This document shows, one piece after another, positions 7,739-16,593 of a stretch of DNA of 64,000 bases. The notes under the pieces are model-generated. The model saw only the letters and a list, made by a program, of their open reading frames with translations, searched no databases and had not been told where the DNA came from. Origin of the DNA: CAG-452 sp045531335 (GTDB taxonomy: Bacteria; Bacillota; Clostridia; TANB77; CAG-508); NCBI GenBank assembly GCA_045531335.1, contig JAZSDU010000049.1, positions 32,844 through 96,843 on the forward strand, written 5' to 3'. Made by a program: the position numbers and the translations under genes. Every line of letters begins with the position of its first letter. Within the stretch, counting starts at the first letter, position 1.

Positions 7739-9030
7739 GCGTTTACCACTTCCTCTTTTATAAATTTATTTAAATCAGGATCTGATGTTATAGTATTTGC
7801 TGAAAGAAGATTATCCCATTTGTGAGCTAGTTTTCTAAGTTCATCTTCTTCAGTTTTTGTTTGAGCAAATGAAAGCCTCTTAAGGTAGAAATCGTTTTTT
7901 TCAACGGCCCTAGCAATCCTACGCCATGAAATTGCTTTTTTTTGGTTTTCTAATTTTTTAGGAGCTTCTTCTGGTATTTGGTCAAAATCTACAGCATATC
8001 TTTTTCTGTACCAAATCATAAATTTTTTTATTTTCCTATAGTAATTCATCATAAGATCTCTGTTATAAAGTCCTATGCTTTCTAGTAAAAACACAGTGTA
8101 TTGTTGCCAAGTCATAAAATCAGGTTTAGAACTTTTTAAATCTCCTAGTGCGGATGTTCTACAATATATATTTCCAAAATTAACTCCATTAACACGATTT
8201 AAAACTTTTGCCCAAGTTTCATATTCTAATGCTTTAAATTGATCTAGTCCTTTTCTTTGGTCATCACCATATGGCTGACAAATTCTTTGGTCTGCTAGAG
8301 TAACTCCATTTTTATACATTAAATCATATATTTTATTATATTTTAAATCTAATTTACTAACTGCACCCCATATATCTTCAACACTAAAATCATATATAGG
8401 ATAAAAGTTATATGCATCCAAAACTTGATTTGAAAATTTTACTCTTGTTGTCCATGAATAATCTTTAAATTTTTCTTTATTCTTTTGAAAAGTAATTGTC
8501 CTAAAACGATTTAAACTTTCATCAGTTCTAATACCTATTCCACAAGCAATAGGTCCTCCATGTTGTTCTTGATACCAAGATGCAAATTGCAAGATAAATT
8601 CTTCAAACTCTTCTCCTTTTCTAAACCATTCAAAAGGACAATTTTTCATATTTATACTATCTTTTGGCATTTCTCTTATCCATAAATGTTTACTTTCCTC
8701 TTCCCAACAAATCCATTTGGGCTGAAGAATAGATACGGCATTTCTTAAGGCTAAAGGAAGTGCAATGTGATAAAAAGTTCTTATTTGTGATAATTTCTTT
8801 AAATCATTTAAATGGTCAATAGTAGATTTATATTGACCTTCTAAATCTATATACAAAACATCAAATTTTTTATTCATGCGTTTTGCAACAATATTAGCAA
8901 GTTGAACCATAATAGAACTATCTTTACCGGCACTAACGCTAAAATAAACATTTTCAAAATTATTAAATATGATTTCAAGACGCTCAAATGCTGCTTCTAA
9001 AACATTTTTTTCTAAGTAAACTTTAGGCAT
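7735..9030 (-). CDS. ibrA: PAPS-reductase-like protein with DUF3440-type region, IbrA type
   Basis: Encodes 431 residues. Residues 30-40 (VYFSVSAGKDSSIM) are the PP-loop, SAGKDS replacing the usual SGGKDS, which activates a substrate by adenylation. It continues with DVLYIDLEGQYKSTI, typical of the PAPS reductase/DndC superfamily. The long C-terminal part, with RTDESLNRFRT and DQRICQPYGDDQRKGL, resembles the DUF3440 region of IbrA. First gene of the reverse operon; the ribosome binding site (AAAGGAAG) is somewhat far from the ATG. The pair is often found on phages and islands; function in nucleic-acid or sulfur modification is inferred, not shown. Confidence 0.75.
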   Translation of the reverse strand: MPKVYLEKNVLEAAFERLEIIFNNFENVYFSVSAGKDSSIMVQLANIVAKRMNKKFDVLYIDLEGQYKSTIDHLNDLKKLSQIRTFYHIALPLALRNAVSILQPKWICWEEESKHLWIREMPKDSINMKNCPFEWFRKGEEFEEFILQFASWYQEQHGGPIACGIGIRTDESLNRFRTITFQKNKEKFKDYSWTTRVKFSNQVLDAYNFYPIYDFSVEDIWGAVSKLDLKYNKIYDLMYKNGVTLADQRICQPYGDDQRKGLDQFKALEYETWAKVLNRVNGVNFGNIYCRTSALGDLKSSKPDFMTWQQYTVFLLESIGLYNRDLMMNYYRKIKKFMIWYRKRYAVDFDQIPEEAPKKLENQKKAISWRRIARAVEKNDFYLKRLSFAQTKTEEDELRKLAHKWDNLLSANTITSDPDLNKFIKEEVVNA

Positions 9031-9451
9031 AGGTAAAATTCAACTTCCTTTCAAATTAAATTATAAAGCGATTTACAAATTACGTCAAGAAAAAACTTTA
9101 ATCTACAAGTAAATATTTAACTATAAGGTAATATAAATATAATTGAGGAAAAGATTTAATCTGTAGAGATATATTTGCAAAGGTTGTAGGGGCAGCTATT
9201 AGCTGTCCGTCTTTTAATATATATTATTTTAGAATGGCTTCGCAGGTTGCGGACGACTACTACTCCCAGAGCATGTATTATCTGTAGCTCATTTCATTTC
9301 GCACAGCTAATCGATAGTAGCCCCTACATTTTTAATTATTTACTAATAATATGTTATTACTATAAACAACAATTTTCTAAAATCTTGTTTTTATAAATAA
9401 AATATGATAAAATAATTCAAATCTGAGTTATTATAGAAAAGAGGAGATAAT
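9031..9451. other. 420-base intergenic region between the prophage/island and rplI
   Basis: It holds the divergent start region of the IbrAB-like operon, a long GTAGGGGC-type repeat (9185-9328) and the AT-rich upstream region of rplI. No further gene is visible. The right border of the prophage or island probably lies here, but I saw no integrase and no obvious att duplication. Confidence 0.5.
9185..9328. repeat. GTAGGGGC-family element, long form
   Basis: Begins TGTAGGGGCAGCTATTAGCT and ends with the inverse TAGCCCCTACA about 140 bases later, with CAGCTAAT near the right end inverse to the left end. Unlike most copies in this window, it carries about 100 bases of internal sequence, like a small MITE. 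Confidence 0.6.
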
Positions 9452-9898
9452 ATGAAAGTTATATTATTGCAAGACATAAAAAATGTAGGAAAGAAAGATG
9501 AAATTATAAATGCCAATGATGGATATGCTAGAAATTTTTTGTTTCCTAAGAATTTAGCTTTAGAAGCAACTAAAGATAATTTACTTAAATTACAAGCAAA
9601 AAAAGACTCTCAAAAACATAAAAAAGATTTAGAAATAGAAGAATTCAAAAAGCAAGCAGATAAAATAAAAGATATAGTTTTAGAATTGAAAGTAAAAGCA
9701 GGATCAAATGGAAAAATATTTGGTGGAGTGACTTCTAAAGAGATATCAGAAGAATTAAAAAAACAATATAAAATGGAGATAGACAAGAAAAAAATAATAC
9801 TAAAAGAAACTATAAAAAATATAGGAAGATTTTCAGTAGATATAAAATTTGGAGATGGAGTAAATACTAAATTAACAATAAACGTTGTATCAGAATAA
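9452..9898 (+). CDS. rplI: 50S ribosomal protein L9
   Basis: Encodes 148 residues, the normal L9 length. It starts MKVILLQDIKNVGKKDE and includes the hallmark GYARNFLFP near residue 25, the long central helix (about 40-75) and the C-terminal RNA-binding domain. AGGAG lies before the ATG. It binds 23S rRNA near the L1 stalk base. It precedes dnaB, a common Firmicute order (rplI-dnaB). Confidence 0.95.
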   Translation: MKVILLQDIKNVGKKDEIINANDGYARNFLFPKNLALEATKDNLLKLQAKKDSQKHKKDLEIEEFKKQADKIKDIVLELKVKAGSNGKIFGGVTSKEISEELKKQYKMEIDKKKIILKETIKNIGRFSVDIKFGDGVNTKLTINVVSE

Positions 9899-9901
9899 TA
9901 C

Positions 9902-9955
9902 GTGTAGGGGCGTTGTCAGTTAGGAATACCGAAAAGGATGACCTAACTGCGCCCA
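9902..9955. repeat. GTAGGGGCG-family element between rplI and dnaB
   Basis: Starts GTGTAGGGGCG and ends TGCGCCC; inside, CAGTTAGG is inverse to CCTAACTG, so the transcript folds as a hairpin in the rplI-dnaB gap. Confidence 0.6.
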
Positions 9956-9998
9956 ATAACAAATTACAAACCATAAAATCATATGAAGGAGGAAATCC

Positions 9999-11330
9999 AT
10001 GGACCTAGGAAAAGTACCACCACATGATATAGATGCAGAACAAGCAGTAATTGGAAGTATGCTTACAGATAAAGATGCTGTAGTAGAAGCAATTGAAGTT
10101 TTAAAACCAGATGATTTTTACAGACAAGACAATAAAACAATATATGAAGCAATTTTAAATCTATATAACAGAGCAGAACCTATAGATATAATAACAGTTA
10201 AATCAGAATTAACATCATTAGGAAAACTTGAAGCTGTTGGAGGATTAGAGTACATAGCAGTATTACCAGATAAAGTTCCTACTACAGCAAATGTAGACAA
10301 GTATATAAGGATAGTTGAAGAAAAATCAATTCTAAGAAATTTAATAAAAGCTGCAAATGATCTTATAAATTTAGGGTATGCTGAAACTGAGGAAGTAGAC
10401 AGTATTATAGATGAAGCAGAAAGAAGAGTTTTTGAAATATCACAAGGAAAAAATCAAAAAGGGTATACTCCAATAAAAGACATACTTGTAGAAAGTTTTG
10501 CTGAAATTGAAAAATTATATAATCAAAAACAGCCAATAACAGGAATACCAACAGGATTTGCGGATTTAGATTATAAAACAGCTGGACTTCATAATTCTGA
10601 CTTAGTATTAGTTGCAGCAAGACCTGCTATGGGTAAATCAGCATTTGCATTGAATATTGCAACAAATGCAGCTGTTCAGGCAAAAGTTCCCGTAGTAATA
10701 TTCAATTTAGAAATGTCAAAAAGTCAGCTTGTAAACAGAATTCTATGCAGTGAAGCAATGGTTGATAGTAATAAAATAAGAACTGGAAAGATGGAAGAAG
10801 ACGACTGGGTAAAACTTGCAACAGCATTAGGTCCACTTTCAGAAGCTCCAATATATATAGATGACACACCAGGTATTACAGTTACAGAAATAAGGGCAAA
10901 ATGTAGAAAACTAAAAATGGAAAAAAATATAGGACTTGTAGTAATAGACTACTTGCAATTAATACAAGGCACTGGCAAAAGGAATTCTAGTCGTGAACAA
11001 GAAATTTCAGAAATAAGTAGATCACTTAAAATTTTAGCAAAAGAGCTAGATGTTCCAGTAATTGCACTATCGCAATTATCGAGAGCGGCAGAACAAAGAG
11101 CAGATCATAGACCAATGCTTTCAGACCTTCGTGAATCAGGAGCAATAGAACAAGATGCTGATATAGTAATGTTCTTATATAGAGATGATTATTACAATCC
11201 AGATTCAGAAAAGAAAAATATAGCAGAAGTAATTATGGCAAAACATAGAGCAGGTTCAACAGGAACAGTAGAACTATTGTGGCTTGGAAGTTATACTAAA
11301 TTTGTAAATATAGAAAAATATAGGGAGTAA
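9999..11330 (+). CDS. dnaB: Replicative DNA helicase
   Basis: Encodes 443 residues, the full DnaB length (called DnaC in Bacillus). The N-terminal domain (1-about 110) starts VPPHDIDAEQAVIGSML, typical of the primase-interacting region. The RecA-like C-terminal domain has Walker A at 207-215 (ARPAMGKSA), Walker B near 315 (VVIDYLQLI) and the DNA-binding loop with SREQEISEISRSLK. GGAGG precedes the ATG by 6-7 bases. No intein is present. It unwinds DNA at the replication fork as a hexamer. Confidence 0.95.
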   Translation: MDLGKVPPHDIDAEQAVIGSMLTDKDAVVEAIEVLKPDDFYRQDNKTIYEAILNLYNRAEPIDIITVKSELTSLGKLEAVGGLEYIAVLPDKVPTTANVDKYIRIVEEKSILRNLIKAANDLINLGYAETEEVDSIIDEAERRVFEISQGKNQKGYTPIKDILVESFAEIEKLYNQKQPITGIPTGFADLDYKTAGLHNSDLVLVAARPAMGKSAFALNIATNAAVQAKVPVVIFNLEMSKSQLVNRILCSEAMVDSNKIRTGKMEEDDWVKLATALGPLSEAPIYIDDTPGITVTEIRAKCRKLKMEKNIGLVVIDYLQLIQGTGKRNSSREQEISEISRSLKILAKELDVPVIALSQLSRAAEQRADHRPMLSDLRESGAIEQDADIVMFLYRDDYYNPDSEKKNIAEVIMAKHRAGSTGTVELLWLGSYTKFVNIEKYRE

Positions 11331-11395
11331 GACGATTCTAGGGACTGTCCCCTTTAGTCCATGAATGGACCAAAGGGGACTGTCCTGAATCGTCA
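11331..11395. repeat. GGGACTGTCC-family hairpin element after dnaB
   Basis: GACGATTCTAGGGACTGTCC pairs with the inverse GGGGACTGTCCTGAATCGTC, with CTTTAGTCCAT/ATGGACCAAAG forming the inner stem: a nearly perfect 65-base hairpin between dnaB and tilS. Fragments recur at 23037, 33325, 34762 and 53956. It may also serve as a terminator or mRNA stabiliser. Confidence 0.65.
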
Positions 11396-11419
11396 TCTTT
11401 AATAAATAGGTGAATTTTA

Positions 11420-12421
11420 ATGAAACAAAAAATCTTACAAACAATAAAAAAATATAATTTAATAGAAAATGGAGATAGTATTGTAATAGGGGTATCTGGT
11501 GGTCCAGATTCTATTTGTTTATTACACGTATTAAATGAATTAAAAAATGAACTAAATTTTAAAATTTATGTAGCACATATAAATCACATGATAAGAAAAG
11601 AAGCAGATGAAGAAACTGAATATGTAAAAGAATTTTGCGAAAATTTAGGAATAGAATGTTATATAAAAAGAATAGATGTAGTAAAAATTGCAAATAATTT
11701 AAAAAGAGGAACAGAAGAAACTGGAAGACAAATTAGGTATGAATTTTTTAAGGAAGTTTTAGAAAAAACTACTTCAAACAAAATAGCAACAGCTCACAAT
11801 AATAATGATAAAGTAGAAACTATATTAATGAATATTTTAAGAGGTAGTGGACTATCTGGATTAAAAGGAATAGAAGCAATAAGAGATAATAAATATATTA
11901 GACCTTTAATTGAAACATCTAGAGAAGAAATAGAGGAATATTGCAAAGTAAATAATTTAAATCCTAGAATAGATAAATCAAACAATGAAAACATTTATAC
12001 AAGAAATAAAGTTAGAAATGTAGTGATTCCGTATATAAAACAAGAATTTAACCCTAACATATTAAAAACAATAAATAGATTATCACAAGTATCAACAGAA
12101 GAAAATGAATATTTAAACAAGGTAACAGCAGAAACATTTGATAAAATATGTGTAGGGGACGCTGCCCACAGCGACCCGCACTTCGAAGGCATTACTCTAG
12201 ACCTAAAACAATTTAATAATTTAGAATTAGTAATAAAAAGAAGATTAATATTATATACTATTAATGAACTTTTAGGCACAACAGAGGGAATAGAAAAAGT
12301 TAATATAGATGATATTATAAAGTTATGTAATAACAATGTTGGTAACAAATATTTAATGCCAATTAAAAATCTTAAAATTTTAGTAAAAAAAGGTAAAATT
12401 TTTTTCGAAGCTGTGACTTAA
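11420..12421 (+). CDS. tilS: tRNA(Ile)-lysidine synthase
   Basis: Encodes 333 residues. The PP-loop SGGPDS is at 26-31, followed by HINHMIRKEADEE and a THNxND-like AHNNNDKVET motif, all typical of TilS. The enzyme attaches lysine to C34 of tRNA-Ile(CAU) so it reads AUA, a codon that is very common here. The protein is shorter than usual, lacking most of the C-terminal substrate-binding domain. Residues about 244-257 (VGDAAHSDPHFE) are encoded by a GTAGGGGC-type repeat inserted in frame. Next to ftsH, as in many Firmicutes. Confidence 0.9.
   Translation: MKQKILQTIKKYNLIENGDSIVIGVSGGPDSICLLHVLNELKNELNFKIYVAHINHMIRKEADEETEYVKEFCENLGIECYIKRIDVVKIANNLKRGTEETGRQIRYEFFKEVLEKTTSNKIATAHNNNDKVETILMNILRGSGLSGLKGIEAIRDNKYIRPLIETSREEIEEYCKVNNLNPRIDKSNNENIYTRNKVRNVVIPYIKQEFNPNILKTINRLSQVSTEENEYLNKVTAETFDKICVGDAAHSDPHFEGITLDLKQFNNLELVIKRRLILYTINELLGTTEGIEKVNIDDIIKLCNNNVGNKYLMPIKNLKILVKKGKIFFEAVT
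12151..12190. repeat. GTAGGGG-family repeat inside the tilS coding sequence
   Basis: The bases TGTAGGGGACGCTGCCCACA and the following CGACCCGC resemble the intergenic repeat family but keep the tilS frame open. They encode a Gly/Asp/His-rich loop unlike its AT-rich surroundings. Confidence 0.55.
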
Positions 12422-12522
12422 CCTTCCGTAAGCAAATCCTTGTTACACAAGGGATTGCAAGAAAAAACTTTATGAAAAACTATTGTAAATAAAAATTATA
12501 TATGGTATATTCCATATGAAAC

Positions 12523-12574
12523 GAGGGACATTCCTCGCCATGTGAGGAATACCCGTTACTAAGGTTTGTCCCTC
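12523..12574. repeat. Structured element upstream of ftsH
   Basis: GAGGGACA (12523-12530) is inverse to TGTCCCTC (12567-12574); inside, ATTCCTC pairs with GAGGAAT. A second hairpin, AAGGTTT/AAACCTT, overlaps the right arm, so two mutually exclusive folds are possible. It lies in the ftsH leader. It could be a mobile repeat or a cis-regulatory RNA; I do not recognise a known riboswitch. Confidence 0.45.
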
Positions 12575-12628
12575 AAACCTTGTAAAAAATAAGGGAAAGA
12601 TGTGTCCCAATTACAAAGGAGAATCAAA

Positions 12629-14434
12629 ATGAAAAAAAGTTTAAAAACATTAGCAATGTGGTTAATATTAAGTATCATATTTATAGTAACAATATCATCT
12701 ATAATGGATAACTCACAAAATAAGATGACATATTCAGAATTAATGATTGCAATAGAAAGTGGAAAAGTAGAAAACATAGAAATTAGTTCAGATGGAGCAA
12801 GAGGATATGTTACATTAAAAGAAAATAAAAAAATAGAAAAAGAAGTTAATATTCCAAGTTTAGATAGTTTTATGGATAAAGTAAGTCCATACTTAGTAGA
12901 AGGAAGCTTTACATTAGAAGAAAAATCAGAGTCAACAATAATTACAATATTAAGTTTACTTTCTCCATTTGGAATAGTAATTATTTTCTTCCTATTCTGG
13001 TTCTTATTAATGGGAAATTCTCAAGGTGGAGCCGGAAATAAAACTATGTCATTTGGTAAAAGCAGAGCAAGAATGATGGGAACAACAGAAAAAAGTAAAA
13101 TTACTTTTGATGATGTAGCTGGAGTAGATGAAGAAAAAGAAGAATTAGAAGAAATTGTAGAATTCTTAAAATCACCTAAAAAATTTACAGATATGGGTGC
13201 AAGAATTCCAAAAGGTGTATTATTAGTAGGTCAACCTGGTACAGGTAAAACATTACTTGCAAAAGCAGTTGCTGGAGAAGCAGGAGTTCCATTCTTCATA
13301 ATCAGTGGTTCTGATTTCGTAGAAATGTTTGTTGGTGTTGGTGCATCAAGAGTAAGAGATTTATTTGAACAAGCTAAGAAAAATGCTCCTTGTATAATAT
13401 TTATAGATGAAATAGATGCAGTTGGACGTCAAAGAGGTGCAGGACTTGGTGGAGGACATGATGAAAGAGAACAAACATTAAATCAATTATTGGTTGAAAT
13501 GGACGGATTTGGAACAAATGAAGGAGTTATAGTACTTGCTGCAACAAATAGACCAGACGTATTAGATAAAGCATTACTAAGACCAGGGAGATTTGATAGA
13601 CAAATAGTAGTATCAGCACCAGATGTAAAAGCAAGAGAAGAAATACTAGAAGTTCACAGTAGAAAGAAAAAAATATCAGAAGATGTAGATTTAAAAACAA
13701 TAGCAAAAAATACAGCAGGATTTGCGGGAGCAGATTTAGAGAATGTATTAAATGAAGCGGCACTTCTTGCAGCTAGAAGAAATAAAAAAGAAATAGAAAT
13801 GGCTGAGATAGAAGATGCTATGATAAAAGTAACAATGGGACCAGAAAAGAAGAGCAGAGTAAGAAGCGAAAAAGAAAATAAATTAGTAGCATTTCATGAA
13901 GCTGGTCATGCAGTTGTGAGTAGATTCTTACCAACACAAGACAATGTACATCAGATATCAATAGTACCACGTGGTATGGCTGGAGGATATACAATGTATA
14001 AACCAGATGAAGACAAAAACTTTATGTCTAAATCAGAGATGGAAGAAAACATTGTTTCATTACTAGGTGGTAGAGTTGCAGAAAGTCTAGTATTAAATGA
14101 TATATCAACAGGAGCAAGCAATGATATAGAAAGAGCATCTAAAATTGCACGAGACATGGTAACTAAATATGGAATGAGCGAAAGAATAGGAACAATTTCA
14201 TTTGGCTCAGGTCAAGAAGAAGTATTTTTGGGAAGAGATTTTACTCAAACTAAAAATATTAGTGATGGAACAGCAAGTTTAATAGATGAAGAAGTAAAAA
14301 GAATAATAGACAAAGCATATAATACTGCAAGAGAAATCTTGAGCAATAATATGGATAAACTAACAGCAGTAGCTGAGAGACTATTAGAAAAAGAAAAAAT
14401 AGATGGAGACGAATTTGAGGCAATATTTGAATAA
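12629..14434 (+). CDS. ftsH: ATP-dependent zinc metalloprotease FtsH
   Basis: Encodes 601 residues. The ATG at 12629 is chosen because AAAGGAG lies 8 bases upstream; an upstream in-frame ATG lacks one. Two membrane helices (about 9-24 and 108-128) flank a small extracytoplasmic domain. The AAA+ domain has Walker A GQPGTGKT at 201-208 and the SRH region with ATNRPDVLDKALLRPGRFDR. The protease has the HEAGH zinc site. FtsH degrades membrane and regulatory proteins. A terminator follows directly. Confidence 0.96.
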   Translation: MKKSLKTLAMWLILSIIFIVTISSIMDNSQNKMTYSELMIAIESGKVENIEISSDGARGYVTLKENKKIEKEVNIPSLDSFMDKVSPYLVEGSFTLEEKSESTIITILSLLSPFGIVIIFFLFWFLLMGNSQGGAGNKTMSFGKSRARMMGTTEKSKITFDDVAGVDEEKEELEEIVEFLKSPKKFTDMGARIPKGVLLVGQPGTGKTLLAKAVAGEAGVPFFIISGSDFVEMFVGVGASRVRDLFEQAKKNAPCIIFIDEIDAVGRQRGAGLGGGHDEREQTLNQLLVEMDGFGTNEGVIVLAATNRPDVLDKALLRPGRFDRQIVVSAPDVKAREEILEVHSRKKKISEDVDLKTIAKNTAGFAGADLENVLNEAALLAARRNKKEIEMAEIEDAMIKVTMGPEKKSRVRSEKENKLVAFHEAGHAVVSRFLPTQDNVHQISIVPRGMAGGYTMYKPDEDKNFMSKSEMEENIVSLLGGRVAESLVLNDISTGASNDIERASKIARDMVTKYGMSERIGTISFGSGQEEVFLGRDFTQTKNISDGTASLIDEEVKRIIDKAYNTAREILSNNMDKLTAVAERLLEKEKIDGDEFEAIFE

Positions 14435-14435
14435 A

Positions 14436-14469
14436 AAGTGACCCCTAAAAAAGGGGCCATTTTTTTATT
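14436..14469 (+). terminator. Terminator of ftsH
   Basis: GACCCCT pairs with AGGGGCC around an A-rich loop, followed by ATTTTTTTA. Confidence 0.7.
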
Positions 14470-14478
14470 TGGTAAAAG

Positions 14479-14507
14479 TTGACATAAGAACATAAAAATG
14501 GTATAAT
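14479..14507 (+). promoter_or_regulatory. Strong promoter for the following secreted protein gene
   Basis: Consensus TTGACA (14479-14484), 17 bases, TATAAT (14502-14507). Confidence 0.85.
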
Positions 14508-14597
14508 AAGATTACAATATGGGTTTAACATTATGGGGAAATGTAAAAACATTATTAGTAAGCCTAAAAATAAAATTATTTAAAGGAGGTTGATATT

Positions 14598-15668
14598 ATG
14601 GAAATAATAGAAAAGTTTAATTTAAAAACTAAAGCTTTAGTCATAATATTAATTACAATTTTACTTGCATGTGTAAGTACAATGAGTTTTGCTACAGAAG
14701 AAAAAGAGGTAATAGAACCAAAACTAAATTCAAAAGTTTACTTCGAAGGAGAAACATATAAATTACCAAACAAGGACAAGGTAAGAAAGGAATATGCAGA
14801 AGGAGAAATGGGCTGTGGAATAATCAGCATAATTTCAAAAAATGCAAAACACCCTGTATATGTAACTGGAGAAGGTTGGATTGACGTAGATCAAATAGTA
14901 AGTTTAGAAAAATATATTACAATAAATTTTGAAAGAGGAGAAGGATTAAAATCTCATCTTACAGTAAATGGTGAATTTATGGATATACAAAGTACTAATA
15001 CAGCTGTATTAGATTATAAAGATGGTATGTTAAATATTAATGGAAATGGTAATACAGAAGTTGTTATAACAACAAAAGAAGGAAAAGAAATCGAAGCTCT
15101 AGCTACAGTAGTTAATGGAGGATTAGTATTAAGTGTTCCTGACAAAGCAGTAGCAGGAGAATTGTCTGTAACAGCTGAAATAGCAGACAAAGTAACAGTA
15201 GAAGCAAATGGTAATGCAGGAGCTGCTTTAGAAATAGGTGCAAACGGAATTGATGTTGTAGGAGAAGGAAACGGTAACGTTGTAGTAAAAGCAGAAGATA
15301 AAGAAATACTTTCAGCAGACGGAAACGTTACAGGTGCATTATCAGCTAATAAAGATGGAATAACAGCAAATGTGGAAGCTGAACAAAATATGAATTTATT
15401 ACAAAGATTAACACTAAAATTAAAAGAAAGAGCAAATTTAGCAGTTAACAAAGAAGAAGCTATGATTGGAGCAGGAGGAGATATAGCTGTTAATGAAAAA
15501 GAATTAGCTTCAGGAGATGCAACATTAACAACTGACTATGTAAATAATCCAGATCTTAATGTAAATGGACATATTAACGGACAAGAATTTGATAAAGTTA
15601 TAGAAATACCAGTAAAAGAAACAATACAAAGATTAAGAGATTTAATAGCTAGAATGAGAGCAATGTAA
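14598..15668 (+). CDS. Secreted repetitive protein of unknown function
   Basis: Encodes 356 residues; AAAGGAGG is upstream of the ATG. Residues 12-32 form a signal peptide ending SFA. The rest is rich in Val, Asn, Gly and Ala, with short repeated strand-turn units such as GNGNTEVVITTKEGKEI and VEGNGNVVVK-like segments between about 120 and 260, suggesting an extracellular beta-helix or beta-sandwich stalk. The C-terminus is a short basic helix with no sortase motif. It has its own strong promoter and terminator, so it is a single-gene unit and probably abundant. I do not recognise the family. Confidence 0.7.
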   Translation: MEIIEKFNLKTKALVIILITILLACVSTMSFATEEKEVIEPKLNSKVYFEGETYKLPNKDKVRKEYAEGEMGCGIISIISKNAKHPVYVTGEGWIDVDQIVSLEKYITINFERGEGLKSHLTVNGEFMDIQSTNTAVLDYKDGMLNINGNGNTEVVITTKEGKEIEALATVVNGGLVLSVPDKAVAGELSVTAEIADKVTVEANGNAGAALEIGANGIDVVGEGNGNVVVKAEDKEILSADGNVTGALSANKDGITANVEAEQNMNLLQRLTLKLKERANLAVNKEEAMIGAGGDIAVNEKELASGDATLTTDYVNNPDLNVNGHINGQEFDKVIEIPVKETIQRLRDLIARMRAM

Positions 15669-15675
15669 ATAATTA

Positions 15676-15712
15676 AAAAAACATCTCGAATTAAATTCGA
15701 GATGTTTTTTAT
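15676..15712 (+). terminator. Strong terminator
   Basis: A perfect 15-base-pair stem (AACATCTCGAA/TTCGAGATGTT within it) followed by TTTTTTATT. Confidence 0.9.
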
Positions 15713-15788
15713 TGTTTTTTAAAAAGTATTGATTTTATTTTTTAAAATGTATATACTATTATTAATAATTAAAGATAAGGAGAAACAA

Positions 15789-16566
15789 ATGAGAAAAATA
15801 ATAGAAACAATTTTACTTTTTATATTTTGTTTAATATTAACTACAACATCTGTAAAGGCAGAAAGTGAGGCATGTAAAATAACTTTATCAGCAGATAAAA
15901 CGTCATTAAAACCAGGAGATGAAGTAACAATAACATTATTAATGGAAGATATAACAAAGCCTACTGGAATTATTAATTTATTAAGTGAATTAGAATTGTC
16001 ACAAGATATCTTTGAAATTCAATTAGTTGAAAATGAAGAATTATCTGGTGAAATAGAAGGTTTAGGACTTGACATACTATATAGTGGGGAAAATGATACA
16101 GATTTAAGCATAAAAAGTCCTTGGAATTTATTTTTATTAGAAGAAGAAGGAAAATATGGTATCATCCGGAGAAAATGTAGGTGATCCACAAATAGAATCA
16201 CAGATAGTTGGAAAAATAAAATTAAAAGTTAAAGAACAAGCTAATTCTGGAACAGCAATAATTAAATTAGTAGGTACAGAAGTTTCTGATTCTGAAAGTT
16301 TAAGTGGAGAAACAGAACCATATTCAATTTCAGATTCTGAGATTAAATTACAAATAACTGCTTCTTCACAGATTACAGGAAATCAAAATCAAATAGGGAA
16401 TGAAACAGATAATAAAATAAAACCACAAAACAAAGTACAAACAGAAAATAAAGCTACAGGTGAAGCACCATATACAGGAGCAGAAGATTACATTCCATTT
16501 GTATTTATAGGAATTATAATTTCTGTAATGGCATATATAAATTATAAGAAATATAAAAACATATAA
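15789..16566 (+). CDS. Surface-anchored cohesin-like protein; one CGG frameshift site
   Basis: The ATG at 15789 has AAGGAG upstream; residues 1-22 form a signal peptide. Reading reaches CGG at 16167-16169, and the downstream half continues one base later with GGA (16168), giving 258 residues in all. The residues before and after (LSADKTSLKPGDEVTITLLM... then VGKIKLKVKEQANSGTAII) together make one cohesin/type-I-dockerin-partner-like beta-sandwich; neither half is complete alone. The end has PYTG at about 227-230, then a hydrophobic helix and a Lys-rich tail: a sortase-type wall anchor with a non-canonical motif. Role: surface adhesion, inferred. Confidence 0.75.
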
Positions 16567-16569
16567 AAA

Positions 16570-16593
16570 ATAAAGGCATATATGCCTTTATTT
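16570..16593. terminator. Bidirectional terminator before purN
   Basis: The self-complementary AATAAAGGCATA/TATGCCTTTATT has T tracts on both sides and lies between the convergent anchor-protein and purN genes. Confidence 0.85.
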
